Shown in pieces: positions 19,125-28,832 of a DNA stretch of 64,000 nucleotides. Under the pieces are notes generated by a model, which saw nothing but the letters and a program-made list of their open reading frames with translations, ran no database searches and was not told the origin of the DNA. The translations under genes were made by a program, and so were the position numbers. Positions within the stretch are counted from its first letter, which is position 1. Each line of letters opens with the position of its first letter. Source of the DNA: Haemophilus parainfluenzae ATCC 33392. GTDB lineage: Bacteria; Pseudomonadota; Gammaproteobacteria; Enterobacterales; Pasteurellaceae. The stretch spans positions 317,501 through 381,500 of the forward strand of contig NZ_CP133470.1 in NCBI RefSeq assembly GCF_031191205.1, read 5' to 3'.

Positions 19125-20162
19125 GTGAGCAAACCATCATTAAGTTATAAAGATGCAGGCGTGGATATTAATGCCGGTAATGAATTAGTTGAACGTATTA
19201 AACCACACGTGAAACGAACTACTCGTCCTGAAGTCATCGGGGGATTAGGTGGGTTTGGCGCATTATGTGCTATCCCGGGCAAATATAAAGAACCGATCCT
19301 CGTTTCAGGCACAGACGGTGTAGGAACAAAACTACGTTTAGCCATTGACTTAAAAAAACACGATACCATTGGTATTGATTTGGTTGCGATGTGTGTTAAC
19401 GATTTAGTGGTTCAAGGCGCCGAACCATTATTCTTCTTAGACTACTATGCGACAGGAAAACTTGATGTGGATGTTGCCTCTGATGTGGTAAAAGGCATTG
19501 CAGAAGGCTGTGTACAATCGGGTTGTGCATTAGTGGGTGGCGAAACCGCTGAAATGCCGGGTATGTACCACGCTGGCGATTATGACCTAGCAGGTTTCTG
19601 TGTGGGGGTCGTCGAAAAATCAGAAATCATTGATGGTAGCCAAGTTAAAGTAGGAGATGCTTTAATTGCACTAGGTTCAAGTGGCCCGCATTCAAATGGT
19701 TATTCTTTAATTCGTAAAGTCATTGATGTTGCTGGCGTCAACCCAGCCACTGAGCAATTAGATGGTCGTCCATTAAGTGAACAAGTGCTTGCACCGACAA
19801 AAATCTATGTAAAATCTGTTCTCGCTTTAATCAAACAAACGGAAGTCCATGCTATCGCACACTTAACGGGTGGCGGTTTCTGGGAAAATATCCCTCGTGT
19901 ATTACCGAAAAATACCAAAGCTGTTATTGATGAAAGCAGTTGGGAATGGCAACCCGTATTCAAATGGTTACAAGAAAAAGGCAACATTGAAACCTATGAA
20001 ATGTACCGTACATTTAACTGTGGCGTTGGTATGGTGATTGCATTACCACAATCGCAAGTGGAAACCGCTTTAGCGATTTTAAAACAATCCGGTGAAAATG
20101 CCTGGTTAATCGGTCATATTGAAAATGCGACAGATAACGAACCACAAGTTATTATTAAATAA
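19125..20162 (+). CDS. purM: Phosphoribosylformylglycinamidine cyclo-ligase (AIR synthetase)
   Basis: Fifth step of purine synthesis, ATP-dependent closure of the imidazole ring. The 345-aa protein starts with GTG ([18 protein letters not shown]) after a TAGGATAG SD. It has the PurM family motif [13 protein letters not shown] and the glycine-rich [11 protein letters not shown]. purN follows after a hairpin, the standard pair. Confidence 0.97.
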   Translation: MSKPSLSYKDAGVDINAGNELVERIKPHVKRTTRPEVIGGLGGFGALCAIPGKYKEPILVSGTDGVGTKLRLAIDLKKHDTIGIDLVAMCVNDLVVQGAEPLFFLDYYATGKLDVDVASDVVKGIAEGCVQSGCALVGGETAEMPGMYHAGDYDLAGFCVGVVEKSEIIDGSQVKVGDALIALGSSGPHSNGYSLIRKVIDVAGVNPATEQLDGRPLSEQVLAPTKIYVKSVLALIKQTEVHAIAHLTGGGFWENIPRVLPKNTKAVIDESSWEWQPVFKWLQEKGNIETYEMYRTFNCGVGMVIALPQSQVETALAILKQSGENAWLIGHIENATDNEPQVIIK

Positions 20163-20180
20163 TTTCTCTTTTCCATTTCA

Positions 20181-20218
20181 GGGCGAAAATTTCAGAATGA
20201 AAGGTTCGCCCTTCTTTT
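20181..20218 (+). terminator. Hairpin between purM and purN
   Basis: GGGCGAA (20181-20187) pairs with TTCGCCC (20205-20211), followed by TTCTTTT. It could terminate or attenuate purM transcription before purN. Confidence 0.55.
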
Positions 20219-20230
20219 ATGTAGTATAAT

Positions 20231-20869
20231 ATGAAAAAAATTGCCGTCCTGATTTCAGGGCAAGGATCAAATCTTCAAGCGATAATTGAGGCTTGTCAAA
20301 CTGGGTTTATTCCAGGAAAGGTCGTGACTGTCATCAGTAATAAAATTGATTCATTTGGCTTAGAACGCGCTGAAAGTGCGGGCATTCCTAGCCGAGTTTT
20401 TTTGCACCAAGATTTTAGTTCCAATCCCGCTATGGATAAGGCTATAGGGGATTATTTAGACGCTCTCAATATTGATCTCATTGTGTTAGCCGGTTACATG
20501 AAAATCTTAACCAAGCCATTCACACAACGTTTTACTGGGAAAATTTTAAATATTCATCCTTCCCTTCTGCCAAAATATCCTGGGTTACATACTTATCAAA
20601 GAGCACTTGAGAATGGCGACAGCGAACACGGTACAACTGTGCATTTTGTCAATGAAGAGATCGATGGTGGTGCCATTGTGTTACAAGCTAAAGTGCCTAT
20701 TTTCCCTGGTGATACCGTCGAGGAAATTGAACTTCGTACGCGTGAACAGGAATATAATATTTATCCTTTAGTGATTAAATGGTTTATTGAAGAGCGATTA
20801 AAACTGATTGAAAATCAAGCTTATTTAGATGGTAAGTTGCTACCGCCTAATGGCTATGCTTATGAATAA
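20231..20869 (+). CDS. purN: Phosphoribosylglycinamide formyltransferase
   Basis: Third step of purine synthesis, using 10-formyl-THF. The 212-aa protein starts MKKIAVLISGQGSNLQAI and has catalytic NIHPSLLPKYPGLHTY and the HFVNEEIDGG segment (Asn, His, Asp catalytic set). No clear SD; a TATAAT directly precedes the ATG. Confidence 0.96.
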   Translation: MKKIAVLISGQGSNLQAIIEACQTGFIPGKVVTVISNKIDSFGLERAESAGIPSRVFLHQDFSSNPAMDKAIGDYLDALNIDLIVLAGYMKILTKPFTQRFTGKILNIHPSLLPKYPGLHTYQRALENGDSEHGTTVHFVNEEIDGGAIVLQAKVPIFPGDTVEEIELRTREQEYNIYPLVIKWFIEERLKLIENQAYLDGKLLPPNGYAYE

Positions 20870-20940
20870 AACGATATTCTCTCTTGAAAATGGTAAATGA
20901 AATCACCATTAAATAACCTGATTTTATGAAAAAAACAATA

Positions 20941-20968
20941 AACCCTGTATAATCGGGGTTTTATTATT
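20941..20968 (+). terminator. purN terminator
   Basis: Stem AACCCTG/CGGGGTT with the 6-nt loop TATAAT, then TTATTATT. The loop also reads as a -10 hexamer for the next gene, but no good -35 is present at the right distance. Confidence 0.65.
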
Positions 20969-20980
20969 GTGGGATATAGT

Positions 20981-21736
20981 ATGCAAATTAATTTTACTCA
21001 GATTTTTCAAGATAGCCTCAACTTTATGCGTAATCAGCGAAAAACCGTGCTGATTTTCATTGGTATTTTCGTCATCTCACAATTGATTAATGCACTAGTC
21101 AGTGTCCCAATGCCGAGTTTGGGTGATAATCCTAATCCATCACAACAGGATATTATTGATGCATTGAGCAAAGTGGAGCCAACTGCACTGATTGGATCTT
21201 TTTTATTCCAACAATTATTGATGTCTTTTATTGCGACCTTCGGTATTGCAACCATTCATCATATTAGTCTGCAAAATGAAAATCCGATTAATCAAGGTCT
21301 CATGCTTACATTGCGTCGTTTTTTAGGTGTGGTCGTTTTAGATATTTTTATGAGCTTGCCACTTCTCTTTGGCATAGCGGATGTCATGAGCTCATTTTTA
21401 AGCAAAAATGCCCTCTCCCCTCTAGCCTTTGTTTCAATGGTATTTGGTTTATTTTTCTTTGTTCGCCTATGCTTATCGCCTGTGCATTACATTGCCGCAA
21501 ATCAATCTATCGGGCAAAGTGCTTTACAGGTGTGGCGTGCAGGTATTAAACGTAATGGCGTATTAATTATTTATGCCTTGCTCACTTATTTACTTCTTCC
21601 TTTAGTGGTGAATACCATTGGTGCAATCTTGGGTTCATCATTTTTAAGTGCTATCGTTGGTATCTTGGTTGCATTATTTCAAATGTTTATTTTGGTATTT
21701 ACTTACCGTTTTTACAGCTTATTTATGAAGGCATAA
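20981..21736 (+). CDS. yciC: YciC family (UPF0259) inner-membrane protein
   Basis: About 251 aa with six hydrophobic segments and a short N-terminal basic stretch. It matches the overall layout of E. coli YciC, whose function is unknown. An in-frame GTG at 20969 is possible but lies right after the purN terminator, so I use the ATG at 20981. Followed by yciB at a 1-nt gap, the conserved group. Confidence 0.8.
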   Translation: MQINFTQIFQDSLNFMRNQRKTVLIFIGIFVISQLINALVSVPMPSLGDNPNPSQQDIIDALSKVEPTALIGSFLFQQLLMSFIATFGIATIHHISLQNENPINQGLMLTLRRFLGVVVLDIFMSLPLLFGIADVMSSFLSKNALSPLAFVSMVFGLFFFVRLCLSPVHYIAANQSIGQSALQVWRAGIKRNGVLIIYALLTYLLLPLVVNTIGAILGSSFLSAIVGILVALFQMFILVFTYRFYSLFMKA

Positions 21737-21737
21737 T

Positions 21738-22292
21738 ATGAAGCAACTTCTTGAATTTATTCCTCTTGTTCTCTTTTTCATCACCTACAAAATGTTTGGG
21801 GTGCGTGAAGCAGCTATTGTCTTAGTGATCGCGACCATCATTCAGATGGTTGTACTAAAACTGAAATATGGCGTGATTGAGAAACAACAAAAAATCATGG
21901 CGATTGCTGTCGTCTTTTTTGGTTTGCTCACTGCCTATTTCAATGAAATCAAATACCTACAATGGAAAGTCACGATTATTAATGCCTTATTTGCCATTGT
22001 TTTATTGGTTGCACAATTCCAATTCAATACGCCACTGGTAAAAAAGTTATTAGGCAAAGAAATCCAATTACCGGATAATGTGTGGAACAAATTGAATTTA
22101 GGCTGGGCAGGATTTTTCATTCTGTGTATGCTTGTAAATATTTATATCAGCCAAAATATGTCTGAAGATGTTTGGGTTGATTTCAAATCTTTTGGTTTAC
22201 TTGGTATGACCTTTGTTGCAACAATCGTCAGCGGCGCTTATATTTACCGTTACTTACCTAAAGATGATCAAAAAAATGATGGGGAAAAATAA
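21738..22292 (+). CDS. yciB: Inner-membrane protein YciB (septation protein A)
   Basis: A 184-aa membrane protein with about five helices, starting [21 protein letters not shown], the typical YciB/IspZ opening. In other bacteria it links to cell envelope synthesis and septation. Its stop overlaps the yciA start. Confidence 0.93.
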   Translation: MKQLLEFIPLVLFFITYKMFGVREAAIVLVIATIIQMVVLKLKYGVIEKQQKIMAIAVVFFGLLTAYFNEIKYLQWKVTIINALFAIVLLVAQFQFNTPLVKKLLGKEIQLPDNVWNKLNLGWAGFFILCMLVNIYISQNMSEDVWVDFKSFGLLGMTFVATIVSGAYIYRYLPKDDQKNDGEK

Positions 22293-22756
22293 TGATTTCA
22301 AATCTTACTGATAAAGAAGGTCGTCAATCTAAAGGCATATTATTACTACGTACCCTAGCGATGCCTTCAGATACCAACGCCAATGGCGATATTTTCGGTG
22401 GCTGGATTATGTCCCAAATGGATATGGGCGGAGCAATTCTTGCCAAAGAAATCGCTCATGGCCGTGTGGTCACTGTTGCCGTAGAAAGTATGAATTTCAT
22501 CAAACCTATCGCTGTCGGTGACGTGGTATGTTGTTATGGTCAATGCCTCAGCGTGGGACGTTCTTCTATTAAAATCAAGGTAGAAGTATGGGTGAAAAAA
22601 GTTGCCAGTGAACCAATTGGGGAACGTTACTGCGTGACAGATGCCGTATTTACCTTTGTCGCGGTTGGGAAAGACGGTAAATCCCGCGCTATTCCACGTG
22701 AAGGTAATCTTGAACTAGAACGTGCATTAGCCTCTATCGAAGAATTAAATTGTTAA
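22292..22756 (+). CDS. yciA: Acyl-CoA thioesterase YciA
   Basis: Hot-dog fold thioesterase that hydrolyses acyl-CoA esters. The 154-aa protein has TNANGDIFGGWIMSQMDMGG, in which the Asn/Asp are active-site residues of the family. Co-transcribed with yciB (1-nt overlap of stop and start) and yciI. Confidence 0.93.
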   Translation: MISNLTDKEGRQSKGILLLRTLAMPSDTNANGDIFGGWIMSQMDMGGAILAKEIAHGRVVTVAVESMNFIKPIAVGDVVCCYGQCLSVGRSSIKIKVEVWVKKVASEPIGERYCVTDAVFTFVAVGKDGKSRAIPREGNLELERALASIEELNC

Positions 22757-22767
22757 AAGGATAAATG

Positions 22768-23064
22768 ATGTATTACGTGATTTTTGCCCAAGATCTTCCT
22801 GGCAGTTTAGAAAAACGTCTTTCAGTACGTGAGCAGCATCTTGCTCGTTTAAAACAATTACAAGCAGAAGGTCGTTTATTAACAGCCGGTCCCAATCCTG
22901 CCATTGACGATGAAAATCCAGGCGAAGCTGGCTTTACCGGCTCGACAGTGATTGCTCAATTCGAAAGCCTGTCGGCAGCAAAAGACTGGGCGGCACAAGA
23001 TCCTTATGTTGAAGCTGGCGTTTACGGTGATGTGATTGTGAAGCCTTTCAAAAAAGTTTTCTAA
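22768..23064 (+). CDS. yciI: YciI family protein
   Basis: 98 aa, dimeric ferredoxin-like fold, starting [20 protein letters not shown] and ending in VKPFKKVF, almost identical in layout to E. coli YciI. An ATG at 22765 is in frame, but E. coli and the SD (AAAGGATAA) favour the second one. Function unproven; a conserved His-Asp pair is present (EQHLARL, AIDDE). Confidence 0.88.
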   Translation: MYYVIFAQDLPGSLEKRLSVREQHLARLKQLQAEGRLLTAGPNPAIDDENPGEAGFTGSTVIAQFESLSAAKDWAAQDPYVEAGVYGDVIVKPFKKVF

Positions 23065-23085
23065 ATAAAACGAACTCTACACTCA

Positions 23086-23116
23086 AAGACGGATCTAAAT
23101 ATCCGTCTTTCTCTTT
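23086..23116 (+). terminator. Terminator of the yci group
   Basis: AAGACGGAT (23086-23094) pairs with ATCCGTCTT (23101-23109), 6-nt loop, followed by TCTCTTT. Confidence 0.75.
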
Positions 23117-23130
23117 ATATGGAATCTCCT

Positions 23131-25368
23131 ATGCGAGCACTTAAACACACGACAATTTCGTTATTAATTTTAACCGCACTTTCAGGCTCAGCTTTGGCTA
23201 ATCAGCATGCCCATAAAAGCAAAAATGAAACAGCGCCACAAATTAACCTTGCAGAAGAACAAGCCAAATGGGCACAACAACAGCACGCTCATGAATTAAA
23301 GCTGATTGAACAACGTGCAACTTTTCTACAATTAGAGTCGCTCCTAAAAAGTGCGGTCAAAAATAATCATGTTTCTAATAATGCAAAATTATTCCTTGGG
23401 CTTATTGATTCTTTAAAAGGTTATCCATTGCAAACTGATGCTATAGCGGCTTATTTAGATGCACGTATAAAAACCGTTAATCGCGATACGCCTCGTGAAG
23501 AAGTGAATGCATTGCGAACAGACATTGAACAATTTATTCAACAGCACGCCTCTCATTTTCTACGCGGAAAATTAGAACAAAGCATTTTTACATTATTAAC
23601 CAATGCTGAAGATACTCAAGCACTCGCCAAACTCACACCTAATAATTTGGAAACACAAATTGCCGTGCTTACAGCTAAATATCAAATAGAGGCAGCCAAT
23701 ACCAGTCAGACGACAGAAAATCAATCAAACGACAAGAATAAATCGGCTATTTTGTCTGAATATGAACAACTTTGGCTCAATAATGCTGAACTACCTAATG
23801 ATGCTCAGCTATGGGCGGCTTGGTATTCACAAGGTGGACGCACTGAAGAGAAGATCTATCAAAAAGCGGAAATGCTCTTCAGTAAAAATAATGCGAAAGG
23901 ATTAGAAATACTCGCTAAAGAGTTAGAAAAAATTGAGAACGCTAAAAAAGATGAGCAAATAGCCGCTCATTTAGCGCTCTATCAGGATCTCTTAAAAAAT
24001 CCAGCAAATTTGAAAATGCTCGCTGAGAGCCTGCCATTAATTGATGGTAATACGAATAAAATCACCAATAAATTTGTCGTAGTGCTAGGTTTTGCTCGTT
24101 ATTTGCGGACCATTCCAGAAAATATGAATGAGCCAACATTCACCCCTTACGAGCAGTGGGCGAAGACTTGGCAATTAAACGAAGCTGAATTACGTGATTG
24201 GAAAATCGCCTTTATTAACCGTTTCTTTGATAATGAAAGTCCTAATTTTGTGCAATGGCGCGATCAAGAACTTCTCAAACTCAATGCAGATAATCTCATT
24301 GAACGTCGTTTGCGTACGGCTATTTGGCAAAAAACGGATTTATTAGGTTGGTTGAATGCCCTTTCAGATGAAGCGAAGCAAAAACAAGAATGGCGTTATT
24401 GGATGGGGAAAACACTCGAAAAAGAGAATGTCACAAAAGCCAAAGAAATATTCTCTGAATTAAGCAACGAACGCGGATTCTACCCAATGTTAGCGACAGC
24501 AAAATTATATCCTGAAAATCGTGGCGCAGGATATGATTTCGGTCAAGCAGAATTATATGTCGCGCGGAGTATTTCCGATCCCTACTGGGCACATGAATAT
24601 AAAAAATTTCAACCAGAGCTCGCAGAAATTGCTGAATTACGTCAATTAGATCGATTAGGCGCTGCCAAACAACGTTGGCGTTTTCTGTTAGAAAAATTAT
24701 CGCAAGAAGAACAACTACAGATTGCTTTAAGCCAATATGCGAATGAACAAAATTGGTTTGAATTAGGTGTGGATGGGTCGATTATTGCGAAAGCATGGGA
24801 TTATATCGGATTACGTTTACCAAATGCTTACAGTCAATATTTTGATATCGCCCTCAGCAATGTGAATCTCAGCGCAACGGAACCTCAAGCTATTGTGGAT
24901 AATCGTGTAACCAAAACTTTTGCCATGGCCATTGCTCGCCAAGAAAGTGCGTGGAATCCAATGGCACAATCTTCCGCAAATGCTCGGGGATTAATGCAGC
25001 TATTACCAAGTACCGCGCAAAAAACGGCAGAAAATCAGCAACTTCCTTATAACGGTGAGTTAGATTTATTCAAACCGCTTAATAATATTTTACTCGGTAC
25101 GGCTCACTTAAATGAGCTGAATGCTAAATATCCAAACAATCGCATTTTGATCGCCTCTGCCTATAATGCGGGAGCAAGCCGTGTAGAAAAATGGCTTGCG
25201 AGAGCAAATGGCAAATTGACTATGGATGAATTTATTGCGTCCATTCCATTCTTTGAAACTCGGGGGTATGTTCAAAACGTATTAACTTACGATTTTTACT
25301 ATCAAAACCTACAAGACAAAGAAAAATTACAAACCTTTAGCAAAGAGGAATACGATCGGCTATACTAG
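23131..25368 (+). CDS. slt: Soluble lytic murein transglycosylase Slt70
   Basis: Periplasmic enzyme that cleaves peptidoglycan glycan strands to 1,6-anhydroMurNAc ends. The precursor (745 aa from the ATG at 23131) has a signal peptide ending at about SALA, an alpha-superhelical body and a C-terminal SLT domain: IARQESAWNP with catalytic Glu near residue 605, GLMQLLPSTAQ, SAYNAGASRVEKWL. A USS encodes Leu-Thr-Ala-Leu in the signal peptide. The first in-frame ATG at 23119 would add four residues. Confidence 0.93.
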   Translation: MRALKHTTISLLILTALSGSALANQHAHKSKNETAPQINLAEEQAKWAQQQHAHELKLIEQRATFLQLESLLKSAVKNNHVSNNAKLFLGLIDSLKGYPLQTDAIAAYLDARIKTVNRDTPREEVNALRTDIEQFIQQHASHFLRGKLEQSIFTLLTNAEDTQALAKLTPNNLETQIAVLTAKYQIEAANTSQTTENQSNDKNKSAILSEYEQLWLNNAELPNDAQLWAAWYSQGGRTEEKIYQKAEMLFSKNNAKGLEILAKELEKIENAKKDEQIAAHLALYQDLLKNPANLKMLAESLPLIDGNTNKITNKFVVVLGFARYLRTIPENMNEPTFTPYEQWAKTWQLNEAELRDWKIAFINRFFDNESPNFVQWRDQELLKLNADNLIERRLRTAIWQKTDLLGWLNALSDEAKQKQEWRYWMGKTLEKENVTKAKEIFSELSNERGFYPMLATAKLYPENRGAGYDFGQAELYVARSISDPYWAHEYKKFQPELAEIAELRQLDRLGAAKQRWRFLLEKLSQEEQLQIALSQYANEQNWFELGVDGSIIAKAWDYIGLRLPNAYSQYFDIALSNVNLSATEPQAIVDNRVTKTFAMAIARQESAWNPMAQSSANARGLMQLLPSTAQKTAENQQLPYNGELDLFKPLNNILLGTAHLNELNAKYPNNRILIASAYNAGASRVEKWLARANGKLTMDEFIASIPFFETRGYVQNVLTYDFYYQNLQDKEKLQTFSKEEYDRLY

Positions 25369-25372
25369 TCGC

Positions 25373-25386
25373 ACTAGTTTAATAGT
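25373..25386 (+). promoter_or_regulatory. Trp operator before trpR
   Basis: ACTAGTTTAATAGT matches the TrpR operator core ACTAGTTAACTAGT at 12 of 14 positions. It lies 15-28 bp upstream of the trpR ATG and starts 4 bp after the slt stop. A TATACT (25361-25366) could be the -10 it covers. Confidence 0.7.
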
Positions 25387-25400
25387 ATAGGGTTGTTGAT

Positions 25401-25709
25401 ATGTATATTAGTCGCAATTTAGAACAATGGAATGCTTTCCTCGCAACCTTGCAAACTGCGTTTGAACAAGGGAAAGCGCAAGATTTCTTAACGCTTCTGC
25501 TCACGCCAGATGAGCGCGATGCAGTAGGATTACGTTTACAAATCGTGGCCCAGTTATTGGATAAAAATCTCTCCCAACGAGAGATTCAACAGAATCTCAA
25601 TACCAGTGCGGCAACCATTACGCGTGGTTCTAATATGCTCAAAACAATGGATCCGGATTTTATAAACTGGGTGAAAAGCCAACTCGATGAGCAAGCTGCA
25701 AAAAACTAA
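25401..25709 (+). CDS. trpR: Trp operon repressor TrpR
   Basis: Tryptophan-activated repressor. The 102-aa protein has the TrpR helix-turn-helix [20 protein letters not shown], matching E. coli TrpR around residues 68-88. Its own operator lies just upstream. It overlaps mtgA by 23 bp, so the two are likely co-transcribed. Confidence 0.95.
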   Translation: MYISRNLEQWNAFLATLQTAFEQGKAQDFLTLLLTPDERDAVGLRLQIVAQLLDKNLSQREIQQNLNTSAATITRGSNMLKTMDPDFINWVKSQLDEQAAKN

Positions 25710-26433
25710 GCGAATTCTGACCGCTCTTTTACCTCTTTTTCGCCCCTCTTGGTGGAAAAAAAATTGGCAACGGGTTGCGTGGCGTTTCTCTCTCGCAATC
25801 CTGGCGTTTTTCATTTGTTTTCGCTTTATCCCTGTTCCCTTCTCTGCCTATATGGTACAGCAAAAAATCGGGCACTTATTACAGTTAGATTTTAGCTATT
25901 CAATCAAATATGATTGGGTGAGCCTTGATGAAATCTCACCGAATATGCAGCTTGCGGTGATTGCCGCTGAAGATCAAAAATTCCCCCACCACTGGGGCTT
26001 TGATTTTGAGGCAATTCAAAAGGCCTTTAAATTTAATGAAAAATCTCGCCGAACCCGAGGTGCCTCAACGATTTCTCAACAAACTGCGAAAAACCTCGTT
26101 CTCTGGCATGGACAAAGCTGGTTTCGCAAAGGATTGGAAGTTCCCACAACGGCATTAATGGAAATCTTTTGGTCCAAAGAACGGATTTTAGAAGTGTATT
26201 TAAACATCGCAGAATTTGGTAATGGTATCTTTGGTGTGGAAGCTGCCAGCCGTTATTATTTCAAAAAATCGGCGAAGAATTTAACTCAATCCGAAGCAGC
26301 ATTACTCGCTGCGGTTTTACCAAACCCTATCATCTATAAAGTAAATAAGCCTAGTGCATTAGTTCGTAAAAAACAAAGTTGGATTATGGGACAAATGAAT
26401 GGATTGGGCTTGAATTATCTAAAAGAAATGTAG
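25687..26433 (+). CDS. mtgA: Monofunctional peptidoglycan glycosyltransferase MtgA
   Basis: Polymerises lipid II into glycan strands. The 248-aa protein has one membrane anchor (about residues 36-58) and a GT51 domain: [14 protein letters not shown] with catalytic Glu near residue 95, [14 protein letters not shown], and [12 protein letters not shown]. The start overlaps trpR by 23 bp. Strong terminator downstream. Confidence 0.94.
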   Translation: MSKLQKTKRILTALLPLFRPSWWKKNWQRVAWRFSLAILAFFICFRFIPVPFSAYMVQQKIGHLLQLDFSYSIKYDWVSLDEISPNMQLAVIAAEDQKFPHHWGFDFEAIQKAFKFNEKSRRTRGASTISQQTAKNLVLWHGQSWFRKGLEVPTTALMEIFWSKERILEVYLNIAEFGNGIFGVEAASRYYFKKSAKNLTQSEAALLAAVLPNPIIYKVNKPSALVRKKQSWIMGQMNGLGLNYLKEM

Positions 26434-26448
26434 ATTTCCATAAAGAAA

Positions 26449-26484
26449 AAAACCTTGAAACTCACTTTTAAGTTTCAAGGTTTT
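26449..26484. terminator. Bidirectional terminator between mtgA and tRNA-Ala
   Basis: Perfect 14-bp stem, AAAACCTTGAAACT (26449-26462) with AGTTTCAAGGTTTT (26471-26484). U-rich on both strands, so it can end mtgA and the leftward tRNA-Ala transcript. Confidence 0.85.
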
Positions 26485-26489
26485 AAATT

Positions 26490-26566
<77 letters not shown>

Positions 26567-26579
26567 AATAACGCAAGCT

Positions 26580-26608
26580 ATGATAAATTTCGGCTGATAA
26601 ACTGTCAA
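26580..26608 (-). promoter_or_regulatory. Promoter of tRNA-Ala
   Basis: On the minus strand TTGACA (26603-26608), 17-bp spacer, TATCAT (26580-26585). The tRNA starts 14 nt further on. The -35 lies within the loop of an inverted repeat (26592-26639). Confidence 0.8.
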
Positions 26609-26639
26609 TATTGAAATAATCAAATCCCGCTTATCAGCC
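26592..26639. repeat. 9-bp inverted repeat between gltX and tRNA-Ala
   Basis: GGCTGATAA (26592-26600) and TTATCAGCC (26631-26639), perfect arms separated by 30 bp. It starts right after the gltX stop on the minus strand and spans the -35 of the tRNA promoter. It may be a weak gltX 3' hairpin or chance. Confidence 0.6.
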
Positions 26640-26645
26640 TAAATA

Positions 26646-28088
26646 TTAAGCGTTTTGAGATTTAATAAAATCAATGGCACGTTGGATACGCGCTAACACA
26701 CGTTCACGACCGATACCCACTAATGTCACATCCATAGAAGGTGATTGGCCTGAGCCTGTTACTGCCACGCGTAATGGCATCCCGACTTTACCCATCCCTA
26801 CTTCTAATTCTGCTGCGGTTTGTTCAATCGCTTCATGAGTAGAATGTAAATCCCAGCTAGAAAGTGCGGTCAATTTTTCTTTTACTTTTTCAAGTGGTTC
26901 AATTGCCGCTGCTTTAAAGTGTTTCTTCACCGCTGCTTCATCAAAACTCTCAAACTCTTCAAAGAAATAACGGCTTGCTGATGCCATTTCTTTTAAAGTT
27001 TTGCAACGTTCGGCAAGCATTGTCACGATTTCAGTTAACGCTGGACCATTTGAAGTATCAACACCTTGATCTTTATAGTGCCATGCTAGGTGTTTTGCCA
27101 CATATTCAGATGGTAATTCACGAATATAATGGTGATTTAACCACAATAATTTTTCCGTGTTAAATGCACTTGCTGATTTACTCACATGATCTAAGTCGAA
27201 GTATTTAATCATTTCTTCACGTGTAAAGATCTCTTGGTCACCATGGCCCCAACCTAAACGAACAAGATAGTTAATTAAGGCTTCAGGTAAATAACCGTCA
27301 TCACGATATTGCATTACACTTACCGCCCCATGACGTTTGGAGAGTTTTTGGCCATCATCACCATTAATCATAGAAACGTGCGCATATACTGGAATTGGTG
27401 CGCCTAACGCTTTTAAGATATTAATTTGACGCGGAGTGTTGTTAATGTGGTCTTCACCACGTACAACGTGAGTAATACCCATATCCCAGTCATCTACCAC
27501 CACACAGAAGTTGTATGTTGGTGAACCGTCGGTACGACGAATAATTAAATCATCTAATTCGCTGTTGCTGATTTCAATACGACCACGCACCGCATCATCA
27601 AACACGACTGAACCTTCTGTTGGGTTTTTAAAACGTACTACGTGTGGCTCATCGGCTGCATGATTGTGATCATGTAAACAATGACGGTCATAACGTGGTT
27701 TTTCTTTGTTTTGCTCTTGTGTATGGCGTAATTCTTCTAAGCGTTCTTTAGAGCAATAGCAACGATAAGCCAAGCCTTGTTCAATCATTTCATCAATCAC
27801 TTGATTGTAACGATCAAAGCGTTTGGTTTGATAATAAGGACCATGTTCCCAAGCAAGGTTTAACCACTCCATCCCTTCAATGATTGCCGCCGTTGCTTCC
27901 GGTGTAGAACGCTCTAAATCAGTATCTTCAATACGTAGTACAAACTCACCGTTGTTATGTTTTGCAAATAACCAAGAATAAAGGGCTGTACGTGCACCGC
28001 CTACGTGCAAATAACCTGTCGGGCTTGGGGCAAAACGCGTACGTACTTTGACATTCGGATCTAATTCAAAAGGAGGATCAATTTTCAT
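26646..28088 (-). CDS. gltX: Glutamate--tRNA ligase
   Basis: Charges tRNA-Glu. The 480-aa class I synthetase has the HIGH-type motif [14 protein letters not shown] near residue 17 and the KMSKS-type KLSKRHG near residue 247. It is of the discriminating GluRS type found in gammaproteobacteria. Flanked by tRNA-Ala on one side and tRNA-Val genes on the other, an arrangement also seen in E. coli. Confidence 0.97.
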   Translation of the reverse strand: MKIDPPFELDPNVKVRTRFAPSPTGYLHVGGARTALYSWLFAKHNNGEFVLRIEDTDLERSTPEATAAIIEGMEWLNLAWEHGPYYQTKRFDRYNQVIDEMIEQGLAYRCYCSKERLEELRHTQEQNKEKPRYDRHCLHDHNHAADEPHVVRFKNPTEGSVVFDDAVRGRIEISNSELDDLIIRRTDGSPTYNFCVVVDDWDMGITHVVRGEDHINNTPRQINILKALGAPIPVYAHVSMINGDDGQKLSKRHGAVSVMQYRDDGYLPEALINYLVRLGWGHGDQEIFTREEMIKYFDLDHVSKSASAFNTEKLLWLNHHYIRELPSEYVAKHLAWHYKDQGVDTSNGPALTEIVTMLAERCKTLKEMASASRYFFEEFESFDEAAVKKHFKAAAIEPLEKVKEKLTALSSWDLHSTHEAIEQTAAELEVGMGKVGMPLRVAVTGSGQSPSMDVTLVGIGRERVLARIQRAIDFIKSQNA

Positions 28089-28214
28089 TTTCTTAATAAC
28101 CTATTCATTTACAAAAATTACCCTTATTTTACTACGACTTGCGTGAGTTCTAAATAAAAAATCTGATTTTATGCCTATTTTTGCAACAACTAGACGCTTT
28201 TTCATAAAAATATA

Positions 28215-28242
28215 TTGACTGAAATCTCATTATACTTATAAT
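28215..28242 (+). promoter_or_regulatory. Promoter of the tRNA-Val cluster
   Basis: TTGACT (28215-28220), 16-bp spacer, TATAAT (28237-28242), about 18 bp before the first tRNA-Val. Confidence 0.8.
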
Positions 28243-28260
28243 GCCAATCCACAACATTAA

Positions 28261-28336
28261 GGGCGATTAGCTCAGTTGGGAGAGCACCTCCCTTACAAGG
28301 AGGGGGTCACTGGTTCGAGACCGGTATCGCCCACCA
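28261..28336 (+). tRNA. tRNA-Val (anticodon UAC), copy 1
   Basis: 76-nt cloverleaf with encoded CCA: acceptor GGGCGAT/ATCGCCC, anticodon stem CTCCC..GGAGG with loop TTACAA (TAC anticodon), T-arm ACTGGTTCGAGACCGGT. First of four identical copies. Confidence 0.98.
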
Positions 28337-28380
28337 CTTTTTCCAAAGTTGGCTTTAATGTTGTAAAAGTTTGACCAAGC

Positions 28381-28456
28381 GGGCGATTAGCTCAGTTGGG
28401 AGAGCACCTCCCTTACAAGGAGGGGGTCACTGGTTCGAGACCGGTATCGCCCACCA
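28381..28456 (+). tRNA. tRNA-Val (anticodon UAC), copy 2
   Basis: Identical to copy 1 over all 76 nt; 44-nt spacer from copy 1. Confidence 0.98.
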
Positions 28457-28515
28457 CTTTTCTAAAGTGTTCTTTCCGCTCAAACTTTCCCATTATTTAA
28501 ACGCTTTTCTTATGT

Positions 28516-28591
28516 GGGCGATTAGCTCAGTTGGGAGAGCACCTCCCTTACAAGGAGGGGGTCACTGGTTCGAGACCGGTATCGCCCACCA
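28516..28591 (+). tRNA. tRNA-Val (anticodon UAC), copy 3
   Basis: Identical to copy 1 over all 76 nt; 59-nt spacer from copy 2. Confidence 0.98.
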
Positions 28592-28638
28592 CTTAATTTT
28601 AGTGTTTAAATAAATCCGAATACCTTTTCAGGTGCATC

Positions 28639-28714
28639 GGGCGATTAGCTCAGTTGGGAGAGCACCTCCCTTACAAGGAGGGGGTCACTGGTTCGAGACC
28701 GGTATCGCCCACCA
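28639..28714 (+). tRNA. tRNA-Val (anticodon UAC), copy 4
   Basis: Identical to copy 1 over all 76 nt; 47-nt spacer. Downstream (to 28832) I see no tRNA-Lys, unlike the E. coli valUXY-lysV cluster, and no clear intrinsic terminator on this strand. Confidence 0.98.
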
Positions 28715-28832
28715 CTTTTCTTAAAACCCTTATTTAAATCACTCAAATTAACATTAATTCTGTTTTATCTTATAAATACAAACGGTCACAAAACGTTTCA
28801 TTTTATGACCGCACTTTCATTAAATTTTTAGA

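Noticed and set aside
20225..20230. Promoter TATAAT just before purN
   Set aside because: No suitable -35 at 16-18 bp and the start would fall inside the coding region; probably chance.
28371..28613. 80-aa ORF with a repeated sequence, over the tRNA-Val copies
   Set aside because: It is a translation of tRNA-Val copies 2 and 3; not a protein gene.
28262..28714. CRISPR-like array (four 76-bp repeats with 44-59-bp spacers)
   Set aside because: Repeats are tRNA-Val genes with encoded CCA and cloverleaf pairing; no cas genes.
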